The position numbers and the translations under genes are program-made. The notes beneath the pieces were generated by a model that worked only from the letters and a program-made list of their open reading frames with translations, was not told the origin of the DNA and did not search any database. Of a DNA stretch of 50,295 nt, positions 31,824 through 40,695 are shown piece after piece. Position 1 is the stretch's first letter. Each line of letters begins with the position of its first letter. Source of the stretch: an uncultured Lentisphaerota bacterium. GTDB taxonomy: Bacteria; Verrucomicrobiota; Kiritimatiellia; RFP12; UBA1067. Where the stretch lies: contig ONRL01000045.1 of the NCBI GenBank assembly GCA_900320225.1, forward strand, positions 1 to 50,295, read 5' to 3'.

Positions 31824-34331
31824 TCAGTTCCCTTCCGGCACGATCGCGCCCGAGGCGCGGAGACGCCGCTTCAGTTCGTCAAGGGGAATCGCGTCCGCCG
31901 CCACGCCCCGCACGGCGGCCAGCGCGGCCGCCTCGCCCGCGGCCTGCCCCGTCGCCATGCACGTGGCCTCCACGCGGAGCGCAGAGTTCGCAAGGCGGTC
32001 CGAGCTCATGCACCGCCCCGCCACCCAGAGGCCGTCGCATCCGGCGACCTGCAACGCGCGCAGCGGCACGTTCGCCACCGTGCCCTCGGCCAGGTGCTTC
32101 GGGTGGATGCCGGACGCGGTGTCGTGCAAGTCGATCGGATAAAAGGCGTGGCACACGGCATCGGGGAACATCCGCCCTTCCACGTAATCCGCATGCGTCA
32201 TCACGTAGCGCCCCTTCACGCGGTACGTCTCGCGCACGCCCGTCTCGGCGGCCATCGCGGAGATCTGCACGCCCTCGTAGCCCGGCTGGCGGCGCAGGAA
32301 GCGGTAGAGGCGCAGCATGGACGCCCGTCCGCGGCGGGACGTGTCCGTCCGCAGCTCGGCCGTCGAATTGTCCGCCGCGTCCACGTAGTTGCCGAGCTGC
32401 GCGCCCGTGCGGAACGGATTGCCGAAACCCCACCGCGCGTCCGTCGATTGCAATTTCCCCGATGCGACGGCCGCCTTGAACGCCTGCGCGGCGGCGCGCG
32501 TCTGCTCCTTCGTCGGCGGCGTGGGATAGGAAAGCGCGTACCAGAACGACCCCGGCGCGGTCTTCTCGCCGCGCAGACGCTCCGCGCCCGCGAGGGCCGC
32601 CACGGCGCCGTTGCCCGTGCAGTCGACGATCTGCCGCGCGCGGATGTCGCGCAGTTCCCCGAGCATCGCCACCGTGAGAATCCACGTGCCGTCCGTCGCG
32701 CGCCGCACCGCCACGGGCGCGGAATGGTAACGGAGGTTTACCCCCGCCTTACCGAGCGCCTCTTCGGCGAGCGCCACCCACACGGGCACGTTGACGACGA
32801 TCTGGTGCCGCCAGTGCTGGCGGCCCGTGGGCTTCGAGAAGTCCGGCAGCGTGCCACCCGCCGTGGCCACCGCGTTCGTGACGAGGTCCCAGCCCGCGCC
32901 GGCGATCACCTGACGGCCCCAGGCGTGGAACAGGCCGGGGAAGTTCACGCCGCCGGACGTCATGTTGCCGCCCACCTGCGATCCCTGCTCGACGAGCAGC
33001 GTGCGCGCGCCCGCGCGCCCGGCCTGCAGCGCGGCCGACACGCCCGCCGTGCCGCCACCCACCACGCACACGTCCACCTGCTCGCCGCAGGCATCCGACG
33101 GAAGGTCGGGGTTGTAGACGAGCGGGGCGATGATCGTCTCCGCGGACGGTCTCAGCGTCCGCTTGACCTCGTCCCGCCCCTGCAAAACGAAACGCGGATC
33201 CGCCTGCCCCGCCATGATTTTGGCACACAGCGCGCCCAGCTTCGATGACGGAGGCAAGCCCGTGTTGAAGATCACGCCCACCTCCATGTTCGTGAACGCC
33301 GTCAGCATGGGGTAGTCGCCGTCTGAATCGCCAAACACCATGATGGGATCGCGTCCGTGGTGGCGCGTGGCGAGCTGCTGGCGGATGATGTCCGGCTTGC
33401 CGTCTGCCCACGGAAACGCGTAGTTCGGGTCGGCCCGTCCGGTGAGGCGCCCCTGCGCATCGACCTGGATATGGTTGCCGAGTATCTCGTCCGGCGCGAA
33501 CCCCGTGCCGTGCCGCGCATCGCCGGCGGCCACGACCTTGTCGTAGAAGGACCCGCTCACCGCGTAGACGGCGATGCCGTTCGCGCGCAAGACGGACAGC
33601 AGCTCGGTAATTTCACGCGGCACCGTGAAGCCGAACAGCATCGGCACCTCGATTACGCCGGAGCGTCCCGCATAGCGCGTGGGCGTGCGCCAGCACCCGC
33701 GCTTGAAGCCGATCTGGCCCCCCTTGTCGATGCCCCGGTGCACGAGCTCCGCGAAACGGTCGCGCGTCATGCCGTTGTAGAAGCGTTTGTTCCACGGGTA
33801 GCCGAAGGCGGTGCCGTAGACGCGCGGCACGCGTTTCCGGAGGAACCGCACCTTCGAGGCGAAGGCAGTGAACGACTCCGTGCGGCGCACCTCCTCCAGC
33901 GGACGCACGCGCGCCATCTCCAGCAGTTCCCGGTGCAGGTCGGCGCAGTCGAGCACGACGTTCCGCATCGTGGCGTTCGGGTAGGCGGGATCGAGCGGAA
34001 TGTCCGGATTAGGGACATCCGAGAGAAAAACCTTCTCTGCTTCATCGGGCGTGAAGGCGAAGGAAATCTCGCGGATGATCTGGTCGAGCGTGCAGTGCCC
34101 GCAGTCGCCGATCGGGCAGGTCATGTCGAAGTCGAACACGGCGTAGGCGTCGGGATCGCCGGCATGGCGCTCAATCGCCGCCTGCAGCGCGGCGTGGACG
34201 GGTGCGTGCCACGCCCCCTTCGGCAACGACGGCCCCGGAGCCGCCAAGGCGACTGCCGTCCAGCAACTCGCAACGCTCCACACGAAGCGGCGCCATGTTG
34301 TACGCACCTGAAATCTCAAAATGGTTTGCAT
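31824..34331 (-). CDS. HAD-family phosphatase fused to FAD-dependent oxidoreductase
   Basis: 835 codons from ATG 34331. The first in-frame ATG (34340) lies inside the -10 box and cannot be the start. A signal-like hydrophobic N-terminus is followed by a HAD-IB-like domain (residues about 60-400): D67-F-D69 in AVFDFDMT, YAVSGS near 256-261 and VFGDSDGDYPML near 332-343. Residues about 418-835 are an FAD_oxidored-type domain with VDVCVVGGGTAGVSAALQAG and VEQGSQVGGNMTSGGVNFPG, ending with WVAGRCMSSDRLANSALRVE. Each half has its key residues, so both may act. I do not know this pairing as a standard architecture. Located 4 bp upstream of the membrane-protein gene on the same strand. Confidence 0.82.
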   Translation of the reverse strand: MQTILRFQVRTTWRRFVWSVASCWTAVALAAPGPSLPKGAWHAPVHAALQAAIERHAGDPDAYAVFDFDMTCPIGDCGHCTLDQIIREISFAFTPDEAEKVFLSDVPNPDIPLDPAYPNATMRNVVLDCADLHRELLEMARVRPLEEVRRTESFTAFASKVRFLRKRVPRVYGTAFGYPWNKRFYNGMTRDRFAELVHRGIDKGGQIGFKRGCWRTPTRYAGRSGVIEVPMLFGFTVPREITELLSVLRANGIAVYAVSGSFYDKVVAAGDARHGTGFAPDEILGNHIQVDAQGRLTGRADPNYAFPWADGKPDIIRQQLATRHHGRDPIMVFGDSDGDYPMLTAFTNMEVGVIFNTGLPPSSKLGALCAKIMAGQADPRFVLQGRDEVKRTLRPSAETIIAPLVYNPDLPSDACGEQVDVCVVGGGTAGVSAALQAGRAGARTLLVEQGSQVGGNMTSGGVNFPGLFHAWGRQVIAGAGWDLVTNAVATAGGTLPDFSKPTGRQHWRHQIVVNVPVWVALAEEALGKAGVNLRYHSAPVAVRRATDGTWILTVAMLGELRDIRARQIVDCTGNGAVAALAGAERLRGEKTAPGSFWYALSYPTPPTKEQTRAAAQAFKAAVASGKLQSTDARWGFGNPFRTGAQLGNYVDAADNSTAELRTDTSRRGRASMLRLYRFLRRQPGYEGVQISAMAAETGVRETYRVKGRYVMTHADYVEGRMFPDAVCHAFYPIDLHDTASGIHPKHLAEGTVANVPLRALQVAGCDGLWVAGRCMSSDRLANSALRVEATCMATGQAAGEAAALAAVRGVAADAIPLDELKRRLRASGAIVPEGN

Positions 34332-34349
34332 GGCGCCCATTATACCAAA
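34332..34349 (-). promoter_or_regulatory. Leaderless extended -10 promoter
   Basis: Minus strand TTGGTATAAT, then GGGCGCC, then ATG. The -10 hexamer ends 7 nt before the start codon, which places the expected transcription start at or next to the ATG. Confidence 0.55.
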
Positions 34350-34395
34350 ACTCCGCTCACGTGCGGAGGGTAAAGGTGCGCGAAACCGCGATCGG

Positions 34396-35067
34396 TCACA
34401 GACGGCCGGCCAGCGCCGTGCTGCACACGAGGCCGGCGTCGCGCGACCCGTCCAGACGGGAGAAAGCCTCGCCCGCCTCGCGGATCAGTTCGGACGGGGA
34501 CAACTCGCCGATCCCGTGCGTGCGCAGGTAACGGAGTCCCCGGCGGCGGGGCGTGCGGGCGCGCGCCACGCCGGCCGTCTCCGCCTGGGCGAGCGCGGCC
34601 ACGTTCCGCGCGCTGAGCGCGGCGTTTCCCCACCCGCCGGCAGCGTCCTGCGTGCGGACAAGCGCATCCACGGCCAAGTCGAGCGCCGCGCGGTCGGACG
34701 ACGGATCCCGCGCCAGCACCGTCACGGCGAACGCCTGCACGTACGGCGCGGCGGACGAGGACGAGAACGAACCATCCGTGCGCTGGCATGCGGCCAGGCG
34801 CGCGACGGAAAACGTCGACACGGGACGGAAGACGAGCGACACGAACGCGCACATGGCGACGAACGAGGCCGCCGCAGCGAACAGCACGGGAGGCGAGAGC
34901 CACCGGGAACGGAAACGGACGAATCCACCCGCGCGCGGCAGACGTGCGAGCACGCGCGCGGCAAAATCCTCCTGTACGCGCGCCTGCGGCGCCCGCCGGA
35001 GCGCGGCCACGACGTCCGAGAGTCCGTCGCCGGCCTCGAGAAGATCATGTTCCAGATCTGCGCTCAT
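34396..35067 (-). CDS. Probable membrane anti-sigma factor with alpha-toroid-like repeats
   Basis: 223 codons. The N-terminal 50 residues are soluble and acidic (ADLEHDLLEAGDGLSDVV), then one membrane helix at about 58-80, then an outer domain. The outer part has two alpha-hairpin repeats resembling squalene-cyclase/prenyltransferase toroids (CQRTDGSFSSSSAAPYVQAF, then RTQDAAGGWGNAALSARNV). Its start overlaps the sigma-factor gene by 23 nt, the classic sigma/anti-sigma arrangement, which is the main evidence for its role. No zinc-type HxxxCxxC motif is present. The outer domain may sense a ligand or cell-wall state. Confidence 0.65.
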   Translation of the reverse strand: MSADLEHDLLEAGDGLSDVVAALRRAPQARVQEDFAARVLARLPRAGGFVRFRSRWLSPPVLFAAAASFVAMCAFVSLVFRPVSTFSVARLAACQRTDGSFSSSSAAPYVQAFAVTVLARDPSSDRAALDLAVDALVRTQDAAGGWGNAALSARNVAALAQAETAGVARARTPRRRGLRYLRTHGIGELSPSELIREAGEAFSRLDGSRDAGLVCSTALAGRL

Positions 35068-35638
35068 CCATTAGCTCCTTCAGTTTCCTCAGTGCGTTGA
35101 ACATTCTCGACTTGACGGTCCCCTCGGGGATGCCCAGGATCTCCGCGACGTCCGCGTACGGGAGGTCTTGGAAGACCCCCAGTTCCACGACGTCGCGCAT
35201 CCCGGGCGGCAGGGACGCCACGGCGCGGCGCACGCGTTCGCCCGATCCGCCGTCATCCGGATCGGACGGACGGCACCCCGCCGACGTCTCTCCGGACGTC
35301 GACATCGTGCCCGAGGTCGCCTCCACCTCCGCCTGGCGCTCCAGTTCCTCCTCCAGGCCGTGCCGATGGCCTTCGGCGCGGAAGAAGTCAATGGCGACCT
35401 GCCCCGCGAGAAGGAACAGAAACGTCGTCAGCTTCGCCGTGGGGGCGTACCGGTTCCGGTAACGCCAAAGCCGCAGCAGCGTGCGCTGGGCGAGATCCTG
35501 CCCGTCATGGTATGAAACGCCCTTGCGGAGGAAAAAGTTCAGCAAAACATCCTGATAACGCACAACCAGCTCGGCAAACGCGCGTTCATCGCCCCTCGCG
35601 GTCCGGGCCATCAGCTCGGCATCCGGGGTTTCGCTCAT
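35045..35638 (-). CDS. ECF RNA polymerase sigma factor
   Basis: 197 codons from ATG 35638. Region 2 spans about 20-88 (AFAELVVRYQDVLLNFFLRK, DGQDLAQRTLLRLWRYRNRY, LAGQVAIDFFRAEG). Region 4 spans about 142-190 with the helix-turn-helix (DLPYADVAEILGIPEGTVKS). The linker between them (95-135) is unusually long and Gly/Ser/Asp-rich. The start overlaps the cvpA stop by 4 nt and the stop overlaps the anti-sigma gene by 23 nt. The group therefore couples the sigma factor to a CvpA-TPR envelope pair. Its regulon cannot be read from the window. Confidence 0.88.
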   Translation of the reverse strand: MSETPDAELMARTARGDERAFAELVVRYQDVLLNFFLRKGVSYHDGQDLAQRTLLRLWRYRNRYAPTAKLTTFLFLLAGQVAIDFFRAEGHRHGLEEELERQAEVEATSGTMSTSGETSAGCRPSDPDDGGSGERVRRAVASLPPGMRDVVELGVFQDLPYADVAEILGIPEGTVKSRMFNALRKLKELMDERRSGT

Positions 35639-36138
35639 CCGCCGGCCTCCGACACCGCTTCGGGATGTTCTGCGACGTACGAATCGGCCCACGTGGCGAG
35701 CGCGTGGATCATCTGCGATTGCGTGGCCAGATAACCCTGCGCGTATGTGCCGGGGCGCAGGAATCCCACGCCCGTCAGCAGGAAAAGGAGGAGAACGCTC
35801 TTGAAGGCGCCGCTCAGAGCACCCAGCAGCGCGTTCGTGGGCTGCGGCACGAGAAAGGACACGAACCTGTCGACCAGCTTCCGCACGAGGCCGAACACGA
35901 CCAGTCCCAAGACGAAGTCGATGACGCCCGCCGCCACGAGTTCGGTCACGTCGCCCTTGTTGAACCCCAACGAACGGGCCCCGGCGTGTGCGCTCCCGTA
36001 CAGGACGTATCCCGTCGCCGCCGCCGCGGCAAAGCCGGCCAAGGAGGCAAGTTCCCCGGAAAGGCCCCTGTAGAGCCCAATGCCCACGATGAGCGCACAG
36101 CCCCCCAGAAGGGCCAAATCAAGGGGCGCGAGGTCCAT
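35635..36138 (-). CDS. cvpA: CvpA-family membrane protein
   Basis: 167 codons from the ATG at 36138 (a GTG one codon earlier is possible). Four hydrophobic segments are visible. DLALLGGCALIVGIGLYRGL resembles the start of CvpA/colicin V production proteins, as does the GLVVFGLVRKLVDRFV region. CvpA proteins are inner-membrane proteins linked to envelope stress and colicin export in other bacteria. The start codon shares one base with the stop of the TPR lipoprotein gene (TGATG), and the end overlaps the sigma-factor start by 4 nt. Confidence 0.75.
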   Translation of the reverse strand: MDLAPLDLALLGGCALIVGIGLYRGLSGELASLAGFAAAAATGYVLYGSAHAGARSLGFNKGDVTELVAAGVIDFVLGLVVFGLVRKLVDRFVSFLVPQPTNALLGALSGAFKSVLLLFLLTGVGFLRPGTYAQGYLATQSQMIHALATWADSYVAEHPEAVSEAGG

Positions 36139-37202
36139 CACCGGCCAAGGTCTTTCCGGTATTCGCTCCAGGCGGCCGCCAGCTTCCCGTTGCCCGCCTT
36201 GATCAACGCGCCGATGAGCTGGTCGAGGGCCTCCTTGTTCTGGGGGTCGTGGGCAATGGCGCGGTTCATGATCTCCACGGCCTGTACCCAGTACTGGTTC
36301 TCGCGCGCGAGACGCGCCACCTCCAAGTAGGTCTTCTGGACGGCAGGCTTCTGGTCAATGGCGGCGCGATAGGCCAAGATGGCTTTCCGCACGCCCTCCT
36401 TCGTCTTGTCCGTGCGCCTCACGAGCCGCGCGTAGCCCAGCGCGGCCGCGTATGACTGCGGATCGGCGGCGAAGGCGGCGGCGTACTTCTTCGTCGCCGC
36501 CGTCAACTGCTTCTTGTCCTCCAGCGCCTGGGCCTCCTGAATCAGCGTGGCCGCCTGGTTGGGCTTGCTGGTGCTGGCGCCCGGCCGCGCGGCGGCGATG
36601 GCGGCGAGCGTGCGGCGGAGTTCGGGCACGATCTCGTAGTTGACCTTCTTCGCGCGCTCGTCGTCCGGCTTCGACAGGCGGGCGAACATCCGGAAATGCT
36701 CTTCGGCGGCCTCGTAGAAACGATAGACGTCGCGGTAGATCAACCCGAGGTAATACCAGGCCGCTGCGTTCCTGTAGTCGAGCCGGCGCGCCTGGAAGAA
36801 CGAAATGCGCGACGCGTCGACGTCGTGCTGCACGAACTCGATCGTTCCCATGCCCGCATACGCCTTCGCCCGCAACGCGTCGGGAAGCGACTTCTCCTTG
36901 ATGATGGCGGCGAACTGCGCGCGCGCCTGTTCGTAGTCCTGTTTCAGGCAGGCCGCCTGCCCGGCCAGCAGACGCGCTTCGGCCGACTCGGACTGGAGCT
37001 CCAGCGCCTTCGCCGCCGCCTCGGCCGCGGCGGCGGCGTCCTTCTGCGCAATCGCGGACAGGCCCGTGCGCATGAGATCGTCGAAGCTCGGGGCCTCGAC
37101 CGGCGCGGGGGGCGTCTCCGCAACGGTCTCGGACTCTTTGCCGCATCCCGCGACACAGGCCGCGAGGAACGCCAGGGAACACCAGTAGAAGAGTTTTTTC
37201 AT
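36138..37202 (-). CDS. TPR-repeat lipoprotein
   Basis: 354 codons from ATG 37202, with GAAAGGA upstream. The signal peptide ends in a lipobox (FLAACVAGC), so the mature protein is lipid-anchored. At least five tetratricopeptide units follow (GLSAIAQKDAAAAAEAAAKA, NAAAWYYLGLIYRDVYRFYE, NQYWVQAVEIMNRAIAHDPQ). TPR scaffolds bind other proteins, so it may assemble an envelope complex with CvpA. It is the first gene of the TPR-CvpA-sigma-anti-sigma block. The frame can be read upstream to 37904, but that part is antisense to the YibE/F gene. Confidence 0.8.
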   Translation of the reverse strand: MKKLFYWCSLAFLAACVAGCGKESETVAETPPAPVEAPSFDDLMRTGLSAIAQKDAAAAAEAAAKALELQSESAEARLLAGQAACLKQDYEQARAQFAAIIKEKSLPDALRAKAYAGMGTIEFVQHDVDASRISFFQARRLDYRNAAAWYYLGLIYRDVYRFYEAAEEHFRMFARLSKPDDERAKKVNYEIVPELRRTLAAIAAARPGASTSKPNQAATLIQEAQALEDKKQLTAATKKYAAAFAADPQSYAAALGYARLVRRTDKTKEGVRKAILAYRAAIDQKPAVQKTYLEVARLARENQYWVQAVEIMNRAIAHDPQNKEALDQLIGALIKAGNGKLAAAWSEYRKDLGR

Positions 37203-37264
37203 CGGAAATCCTTTCGGGAGTTGGCTAATATGATACCACGAATCCGCGCGCGCGAAAAGCCGAA
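37203..37264 (-). promoter_or_regulatory. Promoter of the TPR-CvpA-sigma block
   Basis: Minus strand TGGTATCAT at about 37240-37232 looks like an extended -10 with one mismatch. It is followed by a leader of roughly 25-30 nt with GAAAGGA before the ATG. Confidence 0.4.
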
Positions 37265-38380
37265 TTACCGCCTTCTGAGAATTCGCGCCCCGACGGCCGC
37301 CGTGAACGGCGCCACGAGGACGAGCGAGAAACTGCCGATCAGCGTCTTCACGATCTCCGCCGAGACGAGCGGCGAGTTGAGGAAATCGCGCGGATGCGTC
37401 CCCTGCGCGGCGAACACCATGAGAAGCGTGAGGTAGCCGCCCGAATAGGCAAGCAGCAGCGTGGTCGTCATCGTGCCCACCACGCTCCGGCCGATGCGGA
37501 TGCCCGAGCGGAACAGTTCGCGCGCGGGCAGCTCGGGACGGCGCAGCGCCACCTCGTCGATGCCGCTCGCGATGTCCATCGCAAGGTCCATCACCGCGCC
37601 CGAGGCGGCCAGCACCATCGCGCCGATGAAGATGTCCTGCAGGTCGAGCGACTCGTATCCCGAGTAGAGGAGCGCCTGCGCGAACGGGAGCGTGGCGCCG
37701 TTCACGTGCATGAGCCAGCCGAACAAATGCGCGAGCGCGAGCCCCGCCGCGATGCCCAGCATGGAGCCGAGAAAGGCCGCGAGGCCCTTGCGCGTGGGCC
37801 CCGCCACGAGGTACATGATCACGCCCGTCAGGAGCGCCACGGCCGCGAAGGCTGTCCAGCTCGCGGGCCAGCCCCGCAGCGCGAGCGGAATCACGCCCTT
37901 CCACACCACGAGGCAGCTGAAGACGAAGCTGAAGATGGCCTTCAGGCCCGTCCAGCCGCCGAACGCGCAGAGGAGCGCGCAGAATCCGATGAACAGCGCG
38001 AGCGACCAGCCGTTGCGCCAGTGGTCGCGCGCGATGAGCGGCTCGTCGCCGTCCGCGAGGGCGGACTCCGGCATCGCCACCACGGCCACGTCGCCCGGGA
38101 CGAACTGCTTGTCGAGGTCAAGCTGCGCGCGGATCTCGTTGTAGGCGGTGAAGGTGCGTCCTTTCACGGGTCCCTCCAGGACCTCGACGGCGAGCTGCTG
38201 CGTGCCGTAGTCGAGCAGGCCGGTCTTCGTGACGCGGGAGTTGTCCACTTCCGTCACGCGCGCGCGGACGTGCGCCCCGTCGTCGGCGTCCGACGCGGCG
38301 GGACGCGGCCCCGGCACGTACCAGAGCGCCGCGCAGGCCAACGCAAGGACCGCCAAGGGGATGACGTCGCGCTTCCTCAA
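37265..38380 (-). CDS. YibE/F-like membrane protein
   Basis: 371 codons from a TTG start at 38380. That start overlaps the phoA stop as TTGA, with AAGGA 9 nt upstream. A first membrane helix is followed by a periplasmic beta-domain (AVEVLEGPVKGRTFTAYNEI), then about seven membrane helices carrying the YibE/F signatures (GASG-type loop LAASGAVMDLAMDIASGIDE and GTMTTTLLLAYSGGYLTLL). The function of the family is not established; transport has been suggested. Coupling to alkaline phosphatase is notable. Longer ORFs in this frame extend antisense-like through phoA and should not be used. Confidence 0.82.
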   Translation of the reverse strand: MRKRDVIPLAVLALACAALWYVPGPRPAASDADDGAHVRARVTEVDNSRVTKTGLLDYGTQQLAVEVLEGPVKGRTFTAYNEIRAQLDLDKQFVPGDVAVVAMPESALADGDEPLIARDHWRNGWSLALFIGFCALLCAFGGWTGLKAIFSFVFSCLVVWKGVIPLALRGWPASWTAFAAVALLTGVIMYLVAGPTRKGLAAFLGSMLGIAAGLALAHLFGWLMHVNGATLPFAQALLYSGYESLDLQDIFIGAMVLAASGAVMDLAMDIASGIDEVALRRPELPARELFRSGIRIGRSVVGTMTTTLLLAYSGGYLTLLMVFAAQGTHPRDFLNSPLVSAEIVKTLIGSFSLVLVAPFTAAVGARILRRR

Positions 38381-39798
38381 CGGAGCAGTTCCTTGAGGCG
38401 GCGGCCGACGTCGCAGTTCTCCAACAGGCCGATGAACCTCTCGGCCCCGCAACCGCGCGCGTTCGTCATCGTGGGCATGGCCGTGTGCGAGCCGGAGCTC
38501 CAGCCGACGCCCGTGTGGTTGCCGAGCAGGCGCTTCGCCGTGGCGGCGAACTTCTGGCGCCGCCGCACGTCGTGCTTGCGCGTCTCCTGCTGGCGCGCCT
38601 TCACGAATGCGACGTCGGCCGCGAAGGCGTCGGCCAGTTCCTTGATCTCGGCCTTCGACAGGACGAGAAGCCTGTCGTCCGCAGTCTTCGCGGCGGAGGC
38701 GTCGAAGATCAATCCGAAGTTCTCCGTGACAAGCGGCTTCACCGACTCGAACGTCAGGCCGGGGTCTTTCTCGAGCATTCCGTGGATGCGCTTCATGAAG
38801 GACTCGGTGGAGGTCTTCTGCCGCTCGAGCAGGTGGATGTGGAACTTGGAGCCCGTTCCCACGAACCCCATCGCGAGGCCGCCCGTCTCGTGGTCGCCCG
38901 TCACGAGGATGAGCGTGTCGTCCGGATGCCGCTCCGCAAACGCGCAGGCGACCTTCACGGCGTCGTCCATCGCGATGACGTCCTTGATCGTCGTCGCCGC
39001 GTCGTTCGCATGCGCGGCGTAGTCCACCTTGCCGCCCTCCGCCATCATGAAAAATCCCTGCGGGCCGTCCAGGAGCTCCACGCCCTTGGCGACCATCTCC
39101 TTCAACGTGGGATAGGCCGAGTGATCGTCGATGTCGAACTCCAGCCCCTCGTCGGCGAAAACGCCCCACACCTTCCCCGCGCCGGGCTTCAGCGCGAGGA
39201 ACGGCCCCTTCTCGCGCACGACCGCGTAGCCCGCCGCGCGCGCGAGGTCGAACACGTTGCCGCGGTACTGGGAGTCCTTCTTGTCGTCGTACTTGTTGTA
39301 CACGCCGCCGCCGGCGAAGAAGTCGAACCCGCTCGCCACGAGGTCGAGCGCGATGCGGTACGACTCGCCCCGGTTCTTCCGGTGCGCGTAGAACGCCGCG
39401 GGCGTGGCGTGGACGATCGTCACCGTGGTGACGATGCCCACCTTCATGCCCTTGCGCTTCGCGACCTCGGCGACGGACTCGATCCGCCGTCCGTCGGGCA
39501 TCACGCCGAGCGCGCCGTTGTTGGACTTCTCGCCGCACGCCATCGCCGTGGCCGCCGCCGCGGAGTCGGTGATCAGCGCGTTCGCGCTCGCCGTGCGGGT
39601 GAGGCACTGGTAGGGCAGGGCGTTCATCGCAAGCGGGCCGCGCCCGCTCCGGCGCGAGTAGTCTTCCGCCACCATCCGCTGCGGCATGCCCATGCCGTCG
39701 CCGATGAACATGAACACGTACTTGGGCGCCGCCGCGTGGAGGCCTGCAGCCAACGCCCCGCCACACGCCAACAACAAAATCTTCTTCTTCATTTGCAT
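38377..39798 (-). CDS. phoA: Alkaline phosphatase
   Basis: 473 codons with a signal peptide (KKILLLACGGALAAGLHAAA). Motifs of the PhoA superfamily: metal ligand D34 in FIGDGMGMPQ, nucleophile S79 in ITDSAAAATAMACGEKSNN, VTTVTIVHATPAAFYAH, GGKVDYAAHAND, TGDHETGG and the last His in SHTAMP. It hydrolyses phosphomonoesters in the periplasm with zinc and magnesium. A leaderless-type promoter is present: TTGGTATACT ends 6 nt before the ATG. The stop overlaps the YibE/F start. No Pho box was recognised. Confidence 0.92.
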   Translation of the reverse strand: MQMKKKILLLACGGALAAGLHAAAPKYVFMFIGDGMGMPQRMVAEDYSRRSGRGPLAMNALPYQCLTRTASANALITDSAAAATAMACGEKSNNGALGVMPDGRRIESVAEVAKRKGMKVGIVTTVTIVHATPAAFYAHRKNRGESYRIALDLVASGFDFFAGGGVYNKYDDKKDSQYRGNVFDLARAAGYAVVREKGPFLALKPGAGKVWGVFADEGLEFDIDDHSAYPTLKEMVAKGVELLDGPQGFFMMAEGGKVDYAAHANDAATTIKDVIAMDDAVKVACAFAERHPDDTLILVTGDHETGGLAMGFVGTGSKFHIHLLERQKTSTESFMKRIHGMLEKDPGLTFESVKPLVTENFGLIFDASAAKTADDRLLVLSKAEIKELADAFAADVAFVKARQQETRKHDVRRRQKFAATAKRLLGNHTGVGWSSGSHTAMPTMTNARGCGAERFIGLLENCDVGRRLKELLR

Positions 39799-39814
39799 GG
39801 TATTAGTATACCAA
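39799..39814 (-). promoter_or_regulatory. Leaderless extended -10 promoter of phoA
   Basis: Minus strand TTGGTATACT, then AATACC, then ATG. The spacing of 6 nt puts the transcription start at about the initiation codon. Confidence 0.55.
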
Positions 39815-39819
39815 ACCTC

Positions 39820-40686
39820 TCATCGGCGTGCGATTGATTTGTAGGTGGGTGGCATGGACTCGATCACGGCGCGGCCCCTGTCGAGCAGTTCGCGCAGACG
39901 CGGCGCGTCCTCCGCGTCAAGCGCGGCCTTGAACGCCGCGAGGCGTTCGACGAGACCGCCCAGCACGGACGACAGCGCCGCGCGGTTGTCGAGGAACAGC
40001 TCGGTCCAGATGTCGGGGTTGAGACGCGCGACGCGCGTCATGTCGTAGAAGCTCCCGGCGGAGAAGCCCGCGTGCTCCTTCGCGAGCGGATCCTGGATGT
40101 AGGCGGATGACACGACATGCGCGAGCTGGCTCGTGAGGGCGATCATCTCGTCGTGGTGCTCCGGCGTGGTGAACACCACGCGGCCGAAACCGAGTTCGCG
40201 GAAGAATGCCTCCAGCATGTCGAGCGGACCGCGTCCGCACGAGGGGTACGGCGTGAGGATCATCGACGCGTCGGCGAAGAGGTCGGGCGTCGCGTTCGCG
40301 TAGCCGGACACCTCCTTGCCCGCCATCGGGTGCCCGCCCACGAACGTCCAGGGCGTGTCATCGTAGGCGTACTTGCGCAGCGCCGTGCAGATGGTCCCCT
40401 TCACGCCCGTCGCGTCCACCACCACGGCGCCGGACTTGAACGCGAACTGGTGCGCGTCGATCCACGGCACGACGGCGTCGGGCGGCAGGGAAACGAGGTA
40501 GAGGTCGGGGCGGCCCGCCGCCGAGGTCATGTCCTCCTCCAGCACGGCCGCCGCCGCGCCGTCCGCCACCGCCCGCTCGGACGTGGCGCGCGTGCGGTTC
40601 CACGCGGCGACGCGGTGCCCCGCGCGCGTGGCCGCCTGCGCGAACGACCCGCCGATCAGGCCCAGCCCTACGATACCTACCGTCAT
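39820..40686 (-). CDS. tyrA: Prephenate/arogenate dehydrogenase
   Basis: 288 codons. TyrA oxidatively decarboxylates prephenate toward tyrosine using NAD(P). The Rossmann motif is GIVGLGLIGGSFAQA (residues 4-18). Catalytic His lies in GGHPMAGKE, and the helical domain has TTPEHHDEMIALTSQLAHVV. NRT after strand 2 suggests NADP preference, but that is weak. No ACT domain is present, so feedback control by tyrosine may be absent. The AAAGGG 11 nt upstream of the ATG belongs to a CGCAAAGG-type tandem word (40696-40727). Confidence 0.9.
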   Translation of the reverse strand: MTVGIVGLGLIGGSFAQAATRAGHRVAAWNRTRATSERAVADGAAAAVLEEDMTSAAGRPDLYLVSLPPDAVVPWIDAHQFAFKSGAVVVDATGVKGTICTALRKYAYDDTPWTFVGGHPMAGKEVSGYANATPDLFADASMILTPYPSCGRGPLDMLEAFFRELGFGRVVFTTPEHHDEMIALTSQLAHVVSSAYIQDPLAKEHAGFSAGSFYDMTRVARLNPDIWTELFLDNRAALSSVLGGLVERLAAFKAALDAEDAPRLRELLDRGRAVIESMPPTYKSIARR

Positions 40687-40695
40687 GACACGCCA

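Noticed and set aside
37203-37904. N-terminal extension of the TPR lipoprotein frame
   Set aside because: Shadow of the YibE/F gene; the ATG at 37202 starts a proper lipoprotein signal.
38381-39766. Long N-terminal extension of the YibE/F frame through phoA
   Set aside because: Out-of-frame translation of phoA; the TTGA start at 38380 with AAGGA upstream fits the family length.
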